Assembly: GCA_003281335.1 (NCBI GenBank)
Contig: QCCG01000003.1
Location: 62,001 to 126,000, forward strand
DNA from: Prochlorococcus sp. AG-347-K19
GTDB taxonomy: Bacteria > Cyanobacteriota > Cyanobacteriia > PCC-6307 > Cyanobiaceae
Direction: 5' to 3'
DNA length: 64,000 nucleotides
Below are positions 49,865 to 59,707 of this stretch, one piece after another. The stretch's first letter is position 1. Every line of letters begins with the position of its first letter. Below the pieces are notes generated by a model. That model did not search any database. It was not told the DNA's origin and saw only the letters and a list, made by a program, of their open reading frames with translations. A program made the position numbers and the translations under genes.

Positions 49865-50338
49865 GTGAGAATAATTGGGATTGACCCTGGATTAGCTAGA
49901 GTTGGTTATGGAATTATTGAAATAGAGAATGAAAAAAAGATATTATTAGATTGTGGTGTCATTGAGACAGGTAAAGATAAAAAAGAAGAAGATAGACTTT
50001 ATGAGATATTCAAGGATCTTAATGAATTAATAAATCATTGGAATCCAACATCAGCGGCGGTAGAAAAATTTTTCTTTTACAGATCAAGCACTACCATTAG
50101 TGTGGTGCAGGCTAGAGGCGTGATTATGATGGTATTGGCCTCAAAAAAAATTCATGTTAGTGAATATTCTCCTGCTCAGATAAAATTAACCATTGCTGGG
50201 TCTGGAAAAGCATCTAAGAAAGAAGTTCTTGATGCTGTTATGTATAGCTTAGAACTTAAAAAACCTCCAAAACCTGATGATTCAGCAGATGCATTGGCCA
50301 TAGCACTCACAAAACTAAATGAAGATGGCTTTAACTGA
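49865..50338 (+). CDS. ruvC: Holliday junction resolvase RuvC
   Basis: RuvC cuts Holliday junctions in the RuvABC system. The 157-residue protein has the first acidic residue at D7 in [14 protein letters not shown] catalytic Glu lies in AVEKFFF (near residue 68), and the C-terminal [10 protein letters not shown] supplies the remaining Asp residues. The GTG start at 49865 falls 5 bases after chlI. Confidence 0.94.
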   Translation: MRIIGIDPGLARVGYGIIEIENEKKILLDCGVIETGKDKKEEDRLYEIFKDLNELINHWNPTSAAVEKFFFYRSSTTISVVQARGVIMMVLASKKIHVSEYSPAQIKLTIAGSGKASKKEVLDAVMYSLELKKPPKPDDSADALAIALTKLNEDGFN

Positions 50339-50347
50339 AAATTTGAT

Positions 50348-50905
50348 ATGAAGATCTTTGAAAATAAGAAATTGGAGAGGGATACGTTTAGAAAACTTAG
50401 AGATGGGATTTCTTTTAATCAAAGAGAAAATGTAGAAAAGAATGTGAGTTTGTATGTTGATTCATTTGTAAAAGGACATAAAAATATTGGTTATATAGCA
50501 ATATATTGGCCTCTTAAAAATGAAGTAGATATTAGAAGTCTCAAGAAAAAATTTAATTTAGCTTTGCCCAGATGCAAAAATAAAAAAGAGTTGTTATTTT
50601 ATTCATGGGATGAAGAACCTCTTACCAAAGATTCTGAAGGGATACTAAGTCCTAATAACTCTTCCCCATTAAGTTATTTGCAGATAAGCATGATACTTGT
50701 CCCATGTCTTTCCGTTGATAAAAATTTAACAAGATTAGGTTATGGAGGAGGTTATTTTGATAAGTTAAGGAAAGATAATAATTGGAAAAATGTTCCATGC
50801 ATAGGAGTACTAACTTCTAATTGTGTAAGTACGATTCCATTAACCAGAGCTGACTGGGATATTCCTTTATCAGGCTTTATCACAGAAAAAGAAATATTTG
50901 TATAA
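50348..50905 (+). CDS. 5-formyltetrahydrofolate cyclo-ligase family protein
   Basis: The 185-residue protein converts 5-formyl-THF to methenyl-THF with ATP. It has the early RDTFRKLRDGIS segment in the place of the usual KxxLRxxxR start, the PRCK block and the C-terminal LTRLGYGGGYFDKLR signature. It starts 9 bases after ruvC. The pathway links to folD in this window. Confidence 0.88.
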   Translation: MKIFENKKLERDTFRKLRDGISFNQRENVEKNVSLYVDSFVKGHKNIGYIAIYWPLKNEVDIRSLKKKFNLALPRCKNKKELLFYSWDEEPLTKDSEGILSPNNSSPLSYLQISMILVPCLSVDKNLTRLGYGGGYFDKLRKDNNWKNVPCIGVLTSNCVSTIPLTRADWDIPLSGFITEKEIFV

Positions 50906-50944
50906 TAGAAAATTCATGAAGTGATTAATTTATAGTTTTAAAAA

Positions 50945-51364
50945 ATGGAAAATCAGGAAAAATACAATAATTTATCAAAATTAGTAGAAAAATTAAAGAA
51001 ATCAGAAGATCCAAAAAGAAAATATGAATACATTTTGTGGTTAGGTAAAAAATTGAAAGAACCAGATAGTGAAATCCTTGTTGAAGAAAATAAAGTTAAA
51101 GGATGCGTTTCAGAAGTTTTTGTTAAGGCAAATATTAAAAGCGGTAAATTATTTTGGGAAGGATATTCTGATGCTCTAATAACAAAGGGTTTGTTGGCCT
51201 TTCTAATAAGTGGATTAAATGAGTTAACACCAAATGAAGTTGTTGAAATAGATAAGAAATTTATTGAAGATACTGGTTTGAAAGCAAGCTTAACTCCTTC
51301 ACGATCAAATGGTTTTTTAAACATATTATTGAAAATGCAGTCTCAAGCAAATGAATTTTTGTAG
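50945..51364 (+). CDS. sufE: cysteine desulfuration protein SufE
   Basis: SufE takes the persulfide from SufS and passes it to the Fe-S scaffold. The 139-residue protein has the active-site Cys54 in VKGC-VSEVFV, in the conserved loop after the YEYILWLGKKL helix. Length and motif are typical. It lies between the cyclo-ligase and hom genes on the same strand; Fe-S enzymes encoded nearby (lipA, bioB) need this sulfur route. Confidence 0.93.
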   Translation: MENQEKYNNLSKLVEKLKKSEDPKRKYEYILWLGKKLKEPDSEILVEENKVKGCVSEVFVKANIKSGKLFWEGYSDALITKGLLAFLISGLNELTPNEVVEIDKKFIEDTGLKASLTPSRSNGFLNILLKMQSQANEFL

Positions 51365-51409
51365 GTCTAATAATATAAAATTAAATTCAAAGTAAAAAGA
51401 AATAAAACA

Positions 51410-52711
51410 ATGAGAAAATGCAAAATTGGTATTGTAGGTTTTGGAACTGTAGGTTCAGGAATTTATAAAATATTAACTTCTGAACTTGATTCACATCCAA
51501 TTCTAAAAGAAATAGAAATTTCAAAAATAGCAGTTAAACATCTTAATAAAAAAAGAGATATTGAGCTAGATAATAATTTATTAACTGATGATCCATTTAA
51601 ATTAATTAATGACCCATCAATAGATGTAATTGTTGAAGTAATGGGTGGGGTTGATTTAGCGAAGGAAATTATTCTGCAATCATTAAAATTAGGTAAATCT
51701 GTTGTTACCGCAAATAAAGCAGTTATTGCAAGATATGGAGAAGAAATATATAAAACTGCATCTAAAGAAGGAGTGTATATATTGTCAGAGGCCGCTGTTT
51801 GCGGGGGTATTCCAATAATTGAACCCTTAAAAAGATCATTAAAAAGTAACAGTATAAAAAAAATGGTTGGGATAATAAATGGCACAACAAATTTTATTCT
51901 TTCAAAGATGGCAAATGAAAAAGCTGATTATAAAGAGACTTTAAAATTGGCCCAAAGCCTTGGTTACGCAGAATTTGATCCAACTGCAGATGTTGAGGGG
52001 CATGATGCTGCTGATAAGATTTCAATCCTTAGTGAACTCGCATTTGGAGGGAAAATCAAAAGAGAGGAGATACATTCTGAGGGTATTAGTAAAATTAATC
52101 TCAAGGATATCGAATATGCCAATAAATTAGGATTTGAAATAAAACTTTTAGCGCTCTGCGAAAGGGGACAAACAAATAGTAATAATTCACTTGCTTTGAA
52201 TATTTGGGTAGGCCCTTCTTTGATTCCAAAATCTCATCCATTGGCAACAGTTAAGGGAGTTAACAATGCCTTATTGATAGAGGCTGATCCTCTAGGAGAG
52301 ATAATGTTGTATGGTCCAGGTGCAGGGAGTGGCCCAACTGCTGCATCTGTAGTATCAGATATATTAAATCTGCATGCCGCCTCAGTAAAAAATAATAATT
52401 CAGTCGATCCATTGTTATCTTTTGATTTCTGGAGAACCTGTCATATCATAGAATCTTCACAAATAAACAAAAAAAATTACCTTAGAATTATTTGTCTTGA
52501 TAGTCCAGGCGTCATAGGAAAGATTGGAGATATTTTTGGAAAGAATAATGTATCAATCGAATCAATTGTTCAACTTGATGTAAGTGAGGACAAAGCAGAA
52601 ATTGTTGTTATTACTCATGAGGTGAATAATGGAGATTTTGAGAAATCAAAAGATGAAATAAATTCGCTAAATGAAGTCAAAATTATTGCAAGTCAATTAA
52701 GTTGTATTTAA
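51410..52711 (+). CDS. hom: homoserine dehydrogenase
   Basis: Hom reduces aspartate semialdehyde to homoserine for threonine and methionine. The 433-residue protein has the N-terminal NAD(P) loop GIVGFGTVGSGIYKIL and the VVTANKAVIARYG block. The signature SLGYAEFDPTADVEGHDAADKISILSELAF carries the catalytic Asp/Lys. A C-terminal ACT domain follows (about residues 360-433, LDSPGVIGKIGDIFGKNN), so threonine feedback is expected. Confidence 0.95.
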   Translation: MRKCKIGIVGFGTVGSGIYKILTSELDSHPILKEIEISKIAVKHLNKKRDIELDNNLLTDDPFKLINDPSIDVIVEVMGGVDLAKEIILQSLKLGKSVVTANKAVIARYGEEIYKTASKEGVYILSEAAVCGGIPIIEPLKRSLKSNSIKKMVGIINGTTNFILSKMANEKADYKETLKLAQSLGYAEFDPTADVEGHDAADKISILSELAFGGKIKREEIHSEGISKINLKDIEYANKLGFEIKLLALCERGQTNSNNSLALNIWVGPSLIPKSHPLATVKGVNNALLIEADPLGEIMLYGPGAGSGPTAASVVSDILNLHAASVKNNNSVDPLLSFDFWRTCHIIESSQINKKNYLRIICLDSPGVIGKIGDIFGKNNVSIESIVQLDVSEDKAEIVVITHEVNNGDFEKSKDEINSLNEVKIIASQLSCI

Positions 52712-52760
52712 AAAAATAGTTTGCAAATTTCTTTATAGCTTGGTAAACCGAAGAAAGTAA

Positions 52761-53051
52761 GTGTTTGGTTTTAGAACCCTAATGATTCATTCAAAACTAC
52801 TAGACAGTGAAAATAATAATAATTTAATTTCCTCTGAAAACCTTTATAAAGGTGCTTGTGTAAAAATTAAAAATAGCAATAAGACTTTTCAAGTAATTGG
52901 TTTAAATATAAGTAAAGAAATTTGTTGGGTGAGAGAGTGGCCTTTTGCCTGTAATTCTAAAAAAACATTTGCTTTAGAAATAAATCAAATAATCTTACAA
53001 ATTTTCTGCTCAAATAATTCTTCAGAAAAACTAAGTAATTATGAAATATGA
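52761..53051 (+). CDS. small hypothetical protein
   Basis: This 96-residue protein starts with GTG at 52761, in the gap after hom. It has no signal peptide or membrane helix. A central CVKIKNSNKTFQVIGLNISKEICWVREWPF segment looks like one beta-strand-rich SH3-like or Tudor-like fold. It overlaps the ABC transporter binding-protein gene by 4 bases (53048-53051), so it may be coupled to it. An in-frame ATG at 52782 is an alternative start. No family is recognised. Confidence 0.6.
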   Translation: MFGFRTLMIHSKLLDSENNNNLISSENLYKGACVKIKNSNKTFQVIGLNISKEICWVREWPFACNSKKTFALEINQIILQIFCSNNSSEKLSNYEI

Positions 53052-54619
53052 AAAAAAAAATTGTTTTATCAATATTTATTATTTTAATTTCTTTTTTACA
53101 GAATTCTTGCGGCTCAAAAAGAATATCTAAAAAAATCATAGTAGCAAGTTCTGGAAAAATTGAATCTTTAGATCCAGCTAGAGCAAATACTCTTAAAGCA
53201 ATTCAATTAATAAGTTCTCTTGGAGACAAATTATATGAATTAAATTCTGATGGAGAATTAATCCCTCAATTGGCCTCGGGGATGCCAGTTATTTCAAAGG
53301 ATAGACTTCAAATAACTATCAATTTAAGAAAGGATGTTTTTTTTCACGATGGAACTGCATTTAACTCAAATGCTATGAAGTTTACCTTTGATAGATTCAA
53401 AAGAATTGGAACCATGAACTATATTTTAGGAAATAAGATTAAATCAATAGAAACTCCAAGTGAATATTCAGTCATAATAAATTTGAATAAACCATCAAGT
53501 TCTTTAAATGGTTTACTCACATCAGTAAATTTAACTCCAATATCTCCTACATTTTACAAACAATATTCTGATAAGTTTCTAAATGAAAAATTCGTTGGTA
53601 CTGGTAAGTATGTGCTTACTAGTTTTTCTAATGAAGTTCAATCAATTGATCCATATTTGAATTATTGGGGTGAAAAGCCCTTAAATAACGGCGTTAATTT
53701 TGTGGGATATTCAAATTCATCATCTCTTTTTGGGGCTTTAAAAAGTAAACAAATTGATGTGCTTTTATCAAATTCAATTGATGATAGTCAGAGAAAAAGT
53801 TTAAATAATTTAAGTAAAAATAAACAGTTTAATGAAGGTAATAGCCCTTTCACTGAATTAAGTTTTATAAGCCTTAAAACTAGTTCTTATCCTCTAAATA
53901 ATCTTAATTTAAGACTGGCTTTGGCAAAAAGTCTTAATAGAAAATTGATTAGTGAGAAAGTAAGTTATGGATTAAGGAAGCCCTCTAGATCAATTATTCC
54001 TCCGATATTAAAAAAAGATAATCAAGAACTGTGGCCTAAATACGATTATTTAGAAGCAAGAAGGTTATTGCAAGAAGAAAATTATTGCAATGGAAATATT
54101 CTAAAAATACCCCTTACTTATAGATCGAATGTACCAGCTGACAAGCTTATTGCTCTGACATGGCAAGAAGAAATTAAAAGATCTTTGAAAGATTGTATTG
54201 ATATTGAACTCAATGGGGTTGAATCTACAACAGTTTATAAGAATTTAAGTTTAGGAATTTATACGGCAGTTCTTCTCGATTGGACTGGGGCTTATTCAGA
54301 TCCAGAGGCCTATCTCACCCCTCTTTTAAGTTGTAATGAAATAGTTGATGGCATATGTAAAAAAGGCGAATCAGTTTATAGCGGAAGTTTTTGGGGATCT
54401 AATAAAGTGGAAAGTTTATTTCTTGAGAGTGAAAAAATAAGTGGAATGAAAAGATTAGAAAAACTTGTTGAAATTGAAAAAATAGCAGCACGTTCAATAC
54501 CTTATATTCCTATTTGGATATCCTCTCAAAAAGCATGGTCACAAAATAAAATATCAAAACCTATTTTTAATGGTGCAGGAATAATTTCATTGAGTGATCT
54601 TGAGTTAATTAATGAGTAG
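53048..54619 (+). CDS. ABC transporter family 5 substrate-binding protein (peptide/nickel type)
   Basis: The 523-residue protein begins with a signal peptide (residues 4-18) and a possible but weak lipobox (QNSC21). The mature protein has the SBP family 5 text VASSGKIESLDPARANTLKAIQ. Further motifs are NLRKDVFFHDGTAFNSNAMKFTFDR and a late LLDWTGAYSDPEAYLTPLLSC. The ligand could be an oligopeptide, nickel or another solute. It overlaps both its upstream small gene (4 bases) and its downstream permease gene (8 bases). Confidence 0.86.
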   Translation: MKKKIVLSIFIILISFLQNSCGSKRISKKIIVASSGKIESLDPARANTLKAIQLISSLGDKLYELNSDGELIPQLASGMPVISKDRLQITINLRKDVFFHDGTAFNSNAMKFTFDRFKRIGTMNYILGNKIKSIETPSEYSVIINLNKPSSSLNGLLTSVNLTPISPTFYKQYSDKFLNEKFVGTGKYVLTSFSNEVQSIDPYLNYWGEKPLNNGVNFVGYSNSSSLFGALKSKQIDVLLSNSIDDSQRKSLNNLSKNKQFNEGNSPFTELSFISLKTSSYPLNNLNLRLALAKSLNRKLISEKVSYGLRKPSRSIIPPILKKDNQELWPKYDYLEARRLLQEENYCNGNILKIPLTYRSNVPADKLIALTWQEEIKRSLKDCIDIELNGVESTTVYKNLSLGIYTAVLLDWTGAYSDPEAYLTPLLSCNEIVDGICKKGESVYSGSFWGSNKVESLFLESEKISGMKRLEKLVEIEKIAARSIPYIPIWISSQKAWSQNKISKPIFNGAGIISLSDLELINE

Positions 54620-55634
54620 AAATTTAAATAAACTACTAAATTATTCCCTATTAAAAATTTCATTAATACCCATAATGTTATGGATAATTTCGTCATTAGT
54701 TTTTATTTTATTAAGAGTTGCTCCCGGTGATCCTGTAGATGCAATACTTGGATCTGGTGCAGATGAAGTTTCTAGGGAACTTCTAAGAAATAAATTGGGG
54801 CTAAATGAACCTTTAATAAATCAATATTTTTCATATATTAAAAATATATTGTATTTAGATTTTGGGCAATCTCTTAGTACTCAAGAGCCTGTCCTTAATA
54901 TTATTATTAAGTCATTCCCTGCAAGTCTTGAGCTTGGATTCTTTTCAATATTAAGTGCTGCACTAATAGGCTTCCCATTGGGATTAGTTGGCTTAAGAAA
55001 TAGAGGGAAAAAGACTGATTATATTGTGAGAATATTAGGAATTGCCACATATGCGATTCCTCCTTTTTGGGGCGCAATGTTAGCGCAATTATTATTTTCT
55101 GTATTTTTTAATATTTCCCCAATTGGAGGTAGATTTCCAATATTTCAACAACAACCTCAAATTACAGGTTTTCTAGTTTTAGATAGTATTCTTTCAAATA
55201 ATATTATTGCCTTGAAAGATAGTCTTTATCATCTCGCACTTCCTTCGATTACCCTTGGCTTTTTATTAAGTGGTATATTCAGCCGCTCATTAAGAGTAAA
55301 TTTGGATAAGACATTAAAAAGTGATTATGTAAATGCTGCTATATGTAGAGGAATATCAAGGAAAAAAATATTTTTAAACCATGCATTGCCTAATGCTCTA
55401 TTGCCAATTGTCACTATTTCTGGCTTGACTATGGCCTCATTAGCAGGAGGTGCTCTATTGTTCGAGGTAACTTTTTCATGGCCAGGTATTGCTTTAAGAT
55501 TACATGAAGCTATTTCTCAAAGAGACTATACCTTGGTTCAAGGAATTGTAATTTTTACCTCTATGCTCATAGTCTCTTTAAATCTCTTAGTGGATATTTT
55601 AATCGCATATTTAGATCCCCGAATAGAGTACTAA
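54612..55634 (+). CDS. ABC transporter permease, DppB/OppB type
   Basis: The 340-residue protein is a six-helix permease with the DppB start SLVFILLRVAPGDPVDAILG. It has the EAA loop DYVNAAICRGISRKKIFLNHALPNALLPIVTISG near residue 240. It overlaps the binding-protein gene by 8 bases. The usual partners DppC, DppD and DppF are not next to it. Its stop shares CTAA with the convergent hydrolase gene at 55631-55634. Confidence 0.88.
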   Translation: MSRNLNKLLNYSLLKISLIPIMLWIISSLVFILLRVAPGDPVDAILGSGADEVSRELLRNKLGLNEPLINQYFSYIKNILYLDFGQSLSTQEPVLNIIIKSFPASLELGFFSILSAALIGFPLGLVGLRNRGKKTDYIVRILGIATYAIPPFWGAMLAQLLFSVFFNISPIGGRFPIFQQQPQITGFLVLDSILSNNIIALKDSLYHLALPSITLGFLLSGIFSRSLRVNLDKTLKSDYVNAAICRGISRKKIFLNHALPNALLPIVTISGLTMASLAGGALLFEVTFSWPGIALRLHEAISQRDYTLVQGIVIFTSMLIVSLNLLVDILIAYLDPRIEY

Positions 55635-57181
55635 TTTTTGGAAATTTCTTTTATTGTTTCAAGATCTAAAAGATGGAAATCAAGTCCTAAATCTCTTTGG
55701 TTTTTAATCACATTAGGGATCTTTTGATCTTTAATATTTTTTAAAAATTCAATTATAAATTTCTTTGATAAATCTTGTACTAATCTTGGCTGTGAACCAA
55801 TAAAAGATTCACTTATTTTGAAGACGTCATTATTTTCTTCATGGCTTTTATTAATTCTTATTGGAGAAAAATGACTTGCTCCTTCAATAATTAAAAATCT
55901 ATTTGATGGATTATTTAAAGCAGAAAAGACTCTAAATTGTTCATTTATTAATGGTGTAATAAGGTCAAATGTACCACCTATTAGAAGAGTTGGTGTTTTA
56001 ATGCCTGTACTATTTTCTTTTGGCCATACTAAACTACCAAATGAATTAAAACCTATAATCGCACTGGCCTTATTAGTGTTATTTTTCTTAGGGAATGGCA
56101 TTTCGCTTAACTGACATTGAAGTAATTTAGATAAATTTGTTACCGCAAAGTCTTTTAATGCCGAATCGCAATTTTTCTCTAGTTGATCAGTAGGTTTATT
56201 GCCTTCATATAAAAGTGCTATTAAAGCACCAAGTGAATGCCCCATTAAAATATAAGAATTATTGGGTAAATCAAATTCTCCATTTTCATGAGCTTTTAAT
56301 ACAGCATCTAAATCTTTAATTCTATATAAGAAAAAGTCTGCACTTCCTGGGATCGTTTCCTTACCTTCAAGAACTTCTATGAATGAATCTAAATTACTCC
56401 CTCTATGATCTATGAATAATATTGGCCAACCTCTTTTAGCCAATTCGTTGCCTATCCATTTGAAATTATTAATTTCGCCTCCAAGTCCTGGCATAAAAAT
56501 TACTAGTTCTTTATCATCATTTGTTTTATTGTTTTTCCATATTTTAATTTCAAAAGGTTTCACTCGGTGAGGGGCATAAATTTTTTTATCAATTTTTATT
56601 AGATCTTGAGTTGATTCTTTTTCATTTTTTTTTAAAGAATTATGGTTCGTTTTTTCAAGTTTATTTAATTTGGATAAAAGTTCTTGTTGCATTGTTAATT
56701 CATTTTTCCAAGATGAAATTATTAAAATTAAATTATCAATATCTAGTGAAATTTCTTCTGATGGTAATGCCTTTATGATTTCTAAAGTTGAAACTTCTTT
56801 TTTCTGATCTAATAAATTTTCTATAGTGTTATAAATTTCTGTTCCATTTTTGTCATTTGGAACTTTAATGCTTTTGCTTAATTCTGTAAGAATTTTACGC
56901 CCTATCCAACTTCTTAATATTTCTCTATTTAATCCCTCTTCTTTGAAAACTGGAAATTCTAAAAATTTTGATAAATCAAAAACTCTTGTTAATCCAATTT
57001 TTTTTAACCAATCTATTAATTCTGTTGAATCATCTTTGTATTTTTCTAATTTTGATAATTGTTCTATAGTAAGAGGGATTTCCATCTCTTCAAATTTAAT
57101 ATTTATTTTTTCAGCAGCCTTTAATCCATTATTAAAAAATAAACCACAAAAACTAAAAAAAATTATAAAAATGTATTTCAC
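55631..57181 (-). CDS. exported alpha/beta hydrolase with DUF1400-like N-terminal domain
   Basis: The 516-residue protein has a signal peptide (residues 3-22). A helical N-terminal region (about residues 28-200) is like DUF1400, a domain of cyanobacterial hydrolases. The hydrolase domain has FMPGLGG (oxyanion side), FIDHRGS, the nucleophile Ser316 in GHS-LGAL, and a late EGASHFSPI with the catalytic His. The middle charged stretch (about 170-200) is Lys/Glu-rich. Substrate unknown. Its ATG is 2 bases from the GTG of the divergent MFS gene, so the two promoters must overlap within coding sequence. Confidence 0.78.
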   Translation of the reverse strand: MKYIFIIFFSFCGLFFNNGLKAAEKINIKFEEMEIPLTIEQLSKLEKYKDDSTELIDWLKKIGLTRVFDLSKFLEFPVFKEEGLNREILRSWIGRKILTELSKSIKVPNDKNGTEIYNTIENLLDQKKEVSTLEIIKALPSEEISLDIDNLILIISSWKNELTMQQELLSKLNKLEKTNHNSLKKNEKESTQDLIKIDKKIYAPHRVKPFEIKIWKNNKTNDDKELVIFMPGLGGEINNFKWIGNELAKRGWPILFIDHRGSNLDSFIEVLEGKETIPGSADFFLYRIKDLDAVLKAHENGEFDLPNNSYILMGHSLGALIALLYEGNKPTDQLEKNCDSALKDFAVTNLSKLLQCQLSEMPFPKKNNTNKASAIIGFNSFGSLVWPKENSTGIKTPTLLIGGTFDLITPLINEQFRVFSALNNPSNRFLIIEGASHFSPIRINKSHEENNDVFKISESFIGSQPRLVQDLSKKFIIEFLKNIKDQKIPNVIKNQRDLGLDFHLLDLETIKEISKN

Positions 57182-57183
57182 TT

Positions 57184-58413
57184 GTGATTAGTCCAAATAG
57201 TTTACAAATTAGCAAAAATTGGTGGATTCAATTCCCATATCATTTGAGGTTAATAACTAAGATAAGATTTTACGCTGCATTTGGAGCAGGTGGTGTTATT
57301 TATTTAACATCACTTATTTTTAATAACATAGGATTATCGGCAACAGATATTGGCCTGGGGTTTACCATTTCAGCAATAATTGGAACCTTAACAAGACTAT
57401 TTACAGGTGATTATCTCAATAAAACAGGGAAAATACAATTTCCAATAATTACTTCTTCAATACTAAGTATTGCCGCTAGCTTATGCCTCATTTTTTCAAG
57501 AGATACCTTTTTATACATAATTGGACAATCATTTGTTGGAGCTGCTGCAGGAATATATTGGCCTGCCGCCGAGTTTGGAGTGCCCTATTTTTGCCATCCT
57601 ATCGAAACACGCAAAGCTTATGCTCTTGTTAGAAGTTCGGAGGCTTTAGGAATATTTCTAGGTGTATTAATAGGCGGTTATATGACAAATTTTTTGTATT
57701 CTAAATCAATTTTTATTAATGATATATTTTGCATGTTAGTCACCACATATTTAATATCTAGAAATAGTTCTTCTATTAATAGAAACTTAGAAAATTTCCA
57801 AAAAAAAATAGTAGATCCAATTAATAAGGGGCAATTGAAATGGAATAAAAATTCAAAAATAATAATTTTATCTATTTTATTGATAACTACCTCTTTAGCT
57901 TTGATTCAAGTAACTTTGCCTCTGGATCTTGTTAAAGGTGGAGTTTATCGCAATGCATTAAGCAAAGAAATTATCAGTCTTATAATTTCTATTCAGTTAA
58001 TTTTATTGTTGTTTTTACAATGGCCTGTCGGTTCTTGGATATCTAAGAAAGGAAGATTATTTGGCTTGAAATTTAGTTTAATAAATTTCTCTTTCGCTTC
58101 ATTTTTATTATTTATTTCTAGTTATTTAAATATCCCAGCTTTTTATTTAATTTCTTTTTCATTGATATTAGTAAGTTTAGGGACTGCTTCATTTCTTCCA
58201 ACATCAACAGATGTCGTATTCAGAATAGCTCCTTCAAACAAAAAAGGTTTTGCACTTGCTCTACTATCACAATGTTTCGCTATGGGTTATTTTTTTGGAC
58301 CATTTATTTCAGGACGCATATTAGATCTATTTGGTTATGCTTCAATAATCTGGCTATCTATTTCATTTGCTTGCTTTATAACTTTTGCAATTCTATTTAA
58401 AAGATTATTTTAA
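57184..58413 (+). CDS. major facilitator superfamily transporter
   Basis: The 409-residue protein has about 12 hydrophobic segments in two sets of six. The loop after helix 2 reads RLFTGDYLNKTGK, a form of the MFS motif GxxxDRxGR. The C-half helices end near LFKRLF. No substrate signature is obvious. The start is GTG at 57184, since the next ATG lies past the first helix. It shares TTAA with the convergent DUF2834 gene at its stop (58410-58413). Confidence 0.85.
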   Translation: MISPNSLQISKNWWIQFPYHLRLITKIRFYAAFGAGGVIYLTSLIFNNIGLSATDIGLGFTISAIIGTLTRLFTGDYLNKTGKIQFPIITSSILSIAASLCLIFSRDTFLYIIGQSFVGAAAGIYWPAAEFGVPYFCHPIETRKAYALVRSSEALGIFLGVLIGGYMTNFLYSKSIFINDIFCMLVTTYLISRNSSSINRNLENFQKKIVDPINKGQLKWNKNSKIIILSILLITTSLALIQVTLPLDLVKGGVYRNALSKEIISLIISIQLILLLFLQWPVGSWISKKGRLFGLKFSLINFSFASFLLFISSYLNIPAFYLISFSLILVSLGTASFLPTSTDVVFRIAPSNKKGFALALLSQCFAMGYFFGPFISGRILDLFGYASIIWLSISFACFITFAILFKRLF

Positions 58414-58781
58414 TTAATCTTTTCTAATTCAATAATTCTTCTTTCCCTTAGAAATAGGAAAAAAGGTGCAGAGAATGCGAATGCGATAAGAAAAGTCCCA
58501 ATGTATACAACCCACATATTCTTCATGTTTAGTTTTTTTGATTCATTGACTATCCATATAAAAATAGCGCTTGCACCTACTAATAAGTCTCTTGAGATTG
58601 ACTGAGCTGCAGGGTTTGCATTTGCTAAAGAAATGAAGTTATTTATATCAAAGCTGTTTCCATATTCCCTAGCAAATTCAAAATTTGCCATCATTGGAAG
58701 GACAGCACCCAAAATTGATAGAAAAAGGTAAAGATAAGATAGTATTTGTTTATTATCTTTTAAAATGTTAAATGAATTCAC
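58410..58781 (-). CDS. DUF2834 membrane protein
   Basis: The 123-residue protein has three or four membrane helices and the DUF2834 blocks LSILGAVLPMMANFEFAREYG and DLLVGASAIFIWIVNESKKLNMKNMW. The function is unknown. It sits alone on the minus strand and ends with a 4-base stop overlap with the MFS gene. Confidence 0.8.
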   Translation of the reverse strand: MNSFNILKDNKQILSYLYLFLSILGAVLPMMANFEFAREYGNSFDINNFISLANANPAAQSISRDLLVGASAIFIWIVNESKKLNMKNMWVVYIGTFLIAFAFSAPFFLFLRERRIIELEKIN

Positions 58782-58822
58782 TTGTCAAAAATATTCATAT
58801 TAATAATAGTATTTAAACGCTT

Positions 58823-59692
58823 ATGGTTGTTGAAAAGAATAATAAAGTTGGAGACTATAAATTTAAAAAAGGAAATTTAAATTTTGCTGTGGTTGGTCAT
58901 GTTGAGTGGATAAATTTCTTAAAGGTCGATCAATTACCAAAACCCGGATTCATTTCTTATTCTGAAAAGTCCCTTGAGTATCCAGCGGGTGGTGGCTCTA
59001 TTATCGCGAAAATACTTTCTGATTTAACTTTAAACCAAATTCATTTTTTTACTTCATTAGGCAATGATGATTATGGAGATAAGTGTTTCAAGATTCTCTC
59101 AGATATGGGAATTAAGTTGCATGTAGCTTGGCGTGATAAACCAACTAGAAGAGGTTTTAGTTTAATTGACTCTCGAGGTGAAAGAGCAATAACAGTTATT
59201 GGAGAAAGGTTAGCTCCAACTCATAAAGACAAGTTAGAATGGAACATTTTAAAAAAAATGGATGGAATTTTTATTACTGCATCTGATTCAGAGATTTTTA
59301 AAATGGCTAGATCAGCCTCAATTCTTTGTACAACACCAAGGGTGGGATTAAATACAATTAATAAATCAAATATTCTTTTAGATGGATTAATAGGCAGTAA
59401 TCTTGATCCCGGGGAAGTTTTTTCTTTTTCTGAATTATCGTTAAAACCCAAATATACTATTAAAACCGAGGGAGAGAAGGGAGGCATAATATTTCCAGGA
59501 GGAAGATATAAGGCTCTTAAAAATAAAAAATTAAAGGTTGATTCATATGGATGTGGCGATTCTTTTGCTGCTGGGATTCTTTATGGAATGGCATCTAAAT
59601 GGGATATAGATAAAAGTCTAAATCTTGCTAAAGTATTGGGAAGAGACGCCAGTGAATTTTTCGGCCCATATGCAAATAGTGATGAAAAATAA
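58823..59692 (+). CDS. PfkB-family carbohydrate kinase
   Basis: The 289-residue kinase has the N-terminal FAVVGHVEWINF segment in place of the usual GD-type ribokinase start. It has the glycine-rich YPAGGGSIIAKILSDL and FTSLGNDDYGDKC motifs. The C-terminal ATP site has the catalytic base Asp246 in SYGCGD-SFAAGILYGM. The YPAGGG and FTSLG blocks are typical of ribokinase-type sugar kinases. The sugar or nucleoside substrate cannot be told. Confidence 0.85.
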   Translation: MVVEKNNKVGDYKFKKGNLNFAVVGHVEWINFLKVDQLPKPGFISYSEKSLEYPAGGGSIIAKILSDLTLNQIHFFTSLGNDDYGDKCFKILSDMGIKLHVAWRDKPTRRGFSLIDSRGERAITVIGERLAPTHKDKLEWNILKKMDGIFITASDSEIFKMARSASILCTTPRVGLNTINKSNILLDGLIGSNLDPGEVFSFSELSLKPKYTIKTEGEKGGIIFPGGRYKALKNKKLKVDSYGCGDSFAAGILYGMASKWDIDKSLNLAKVLGRDASEFFGPYANSDEK

Positions 59693-59707
59693 TTGATTTA
59701 AGCCTTT

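Noticed and set aside
51463..51885. 140-residue minus-strand ORF over hom
   Set aside because: It is an antisense shadow of a well-recognised enzyme.
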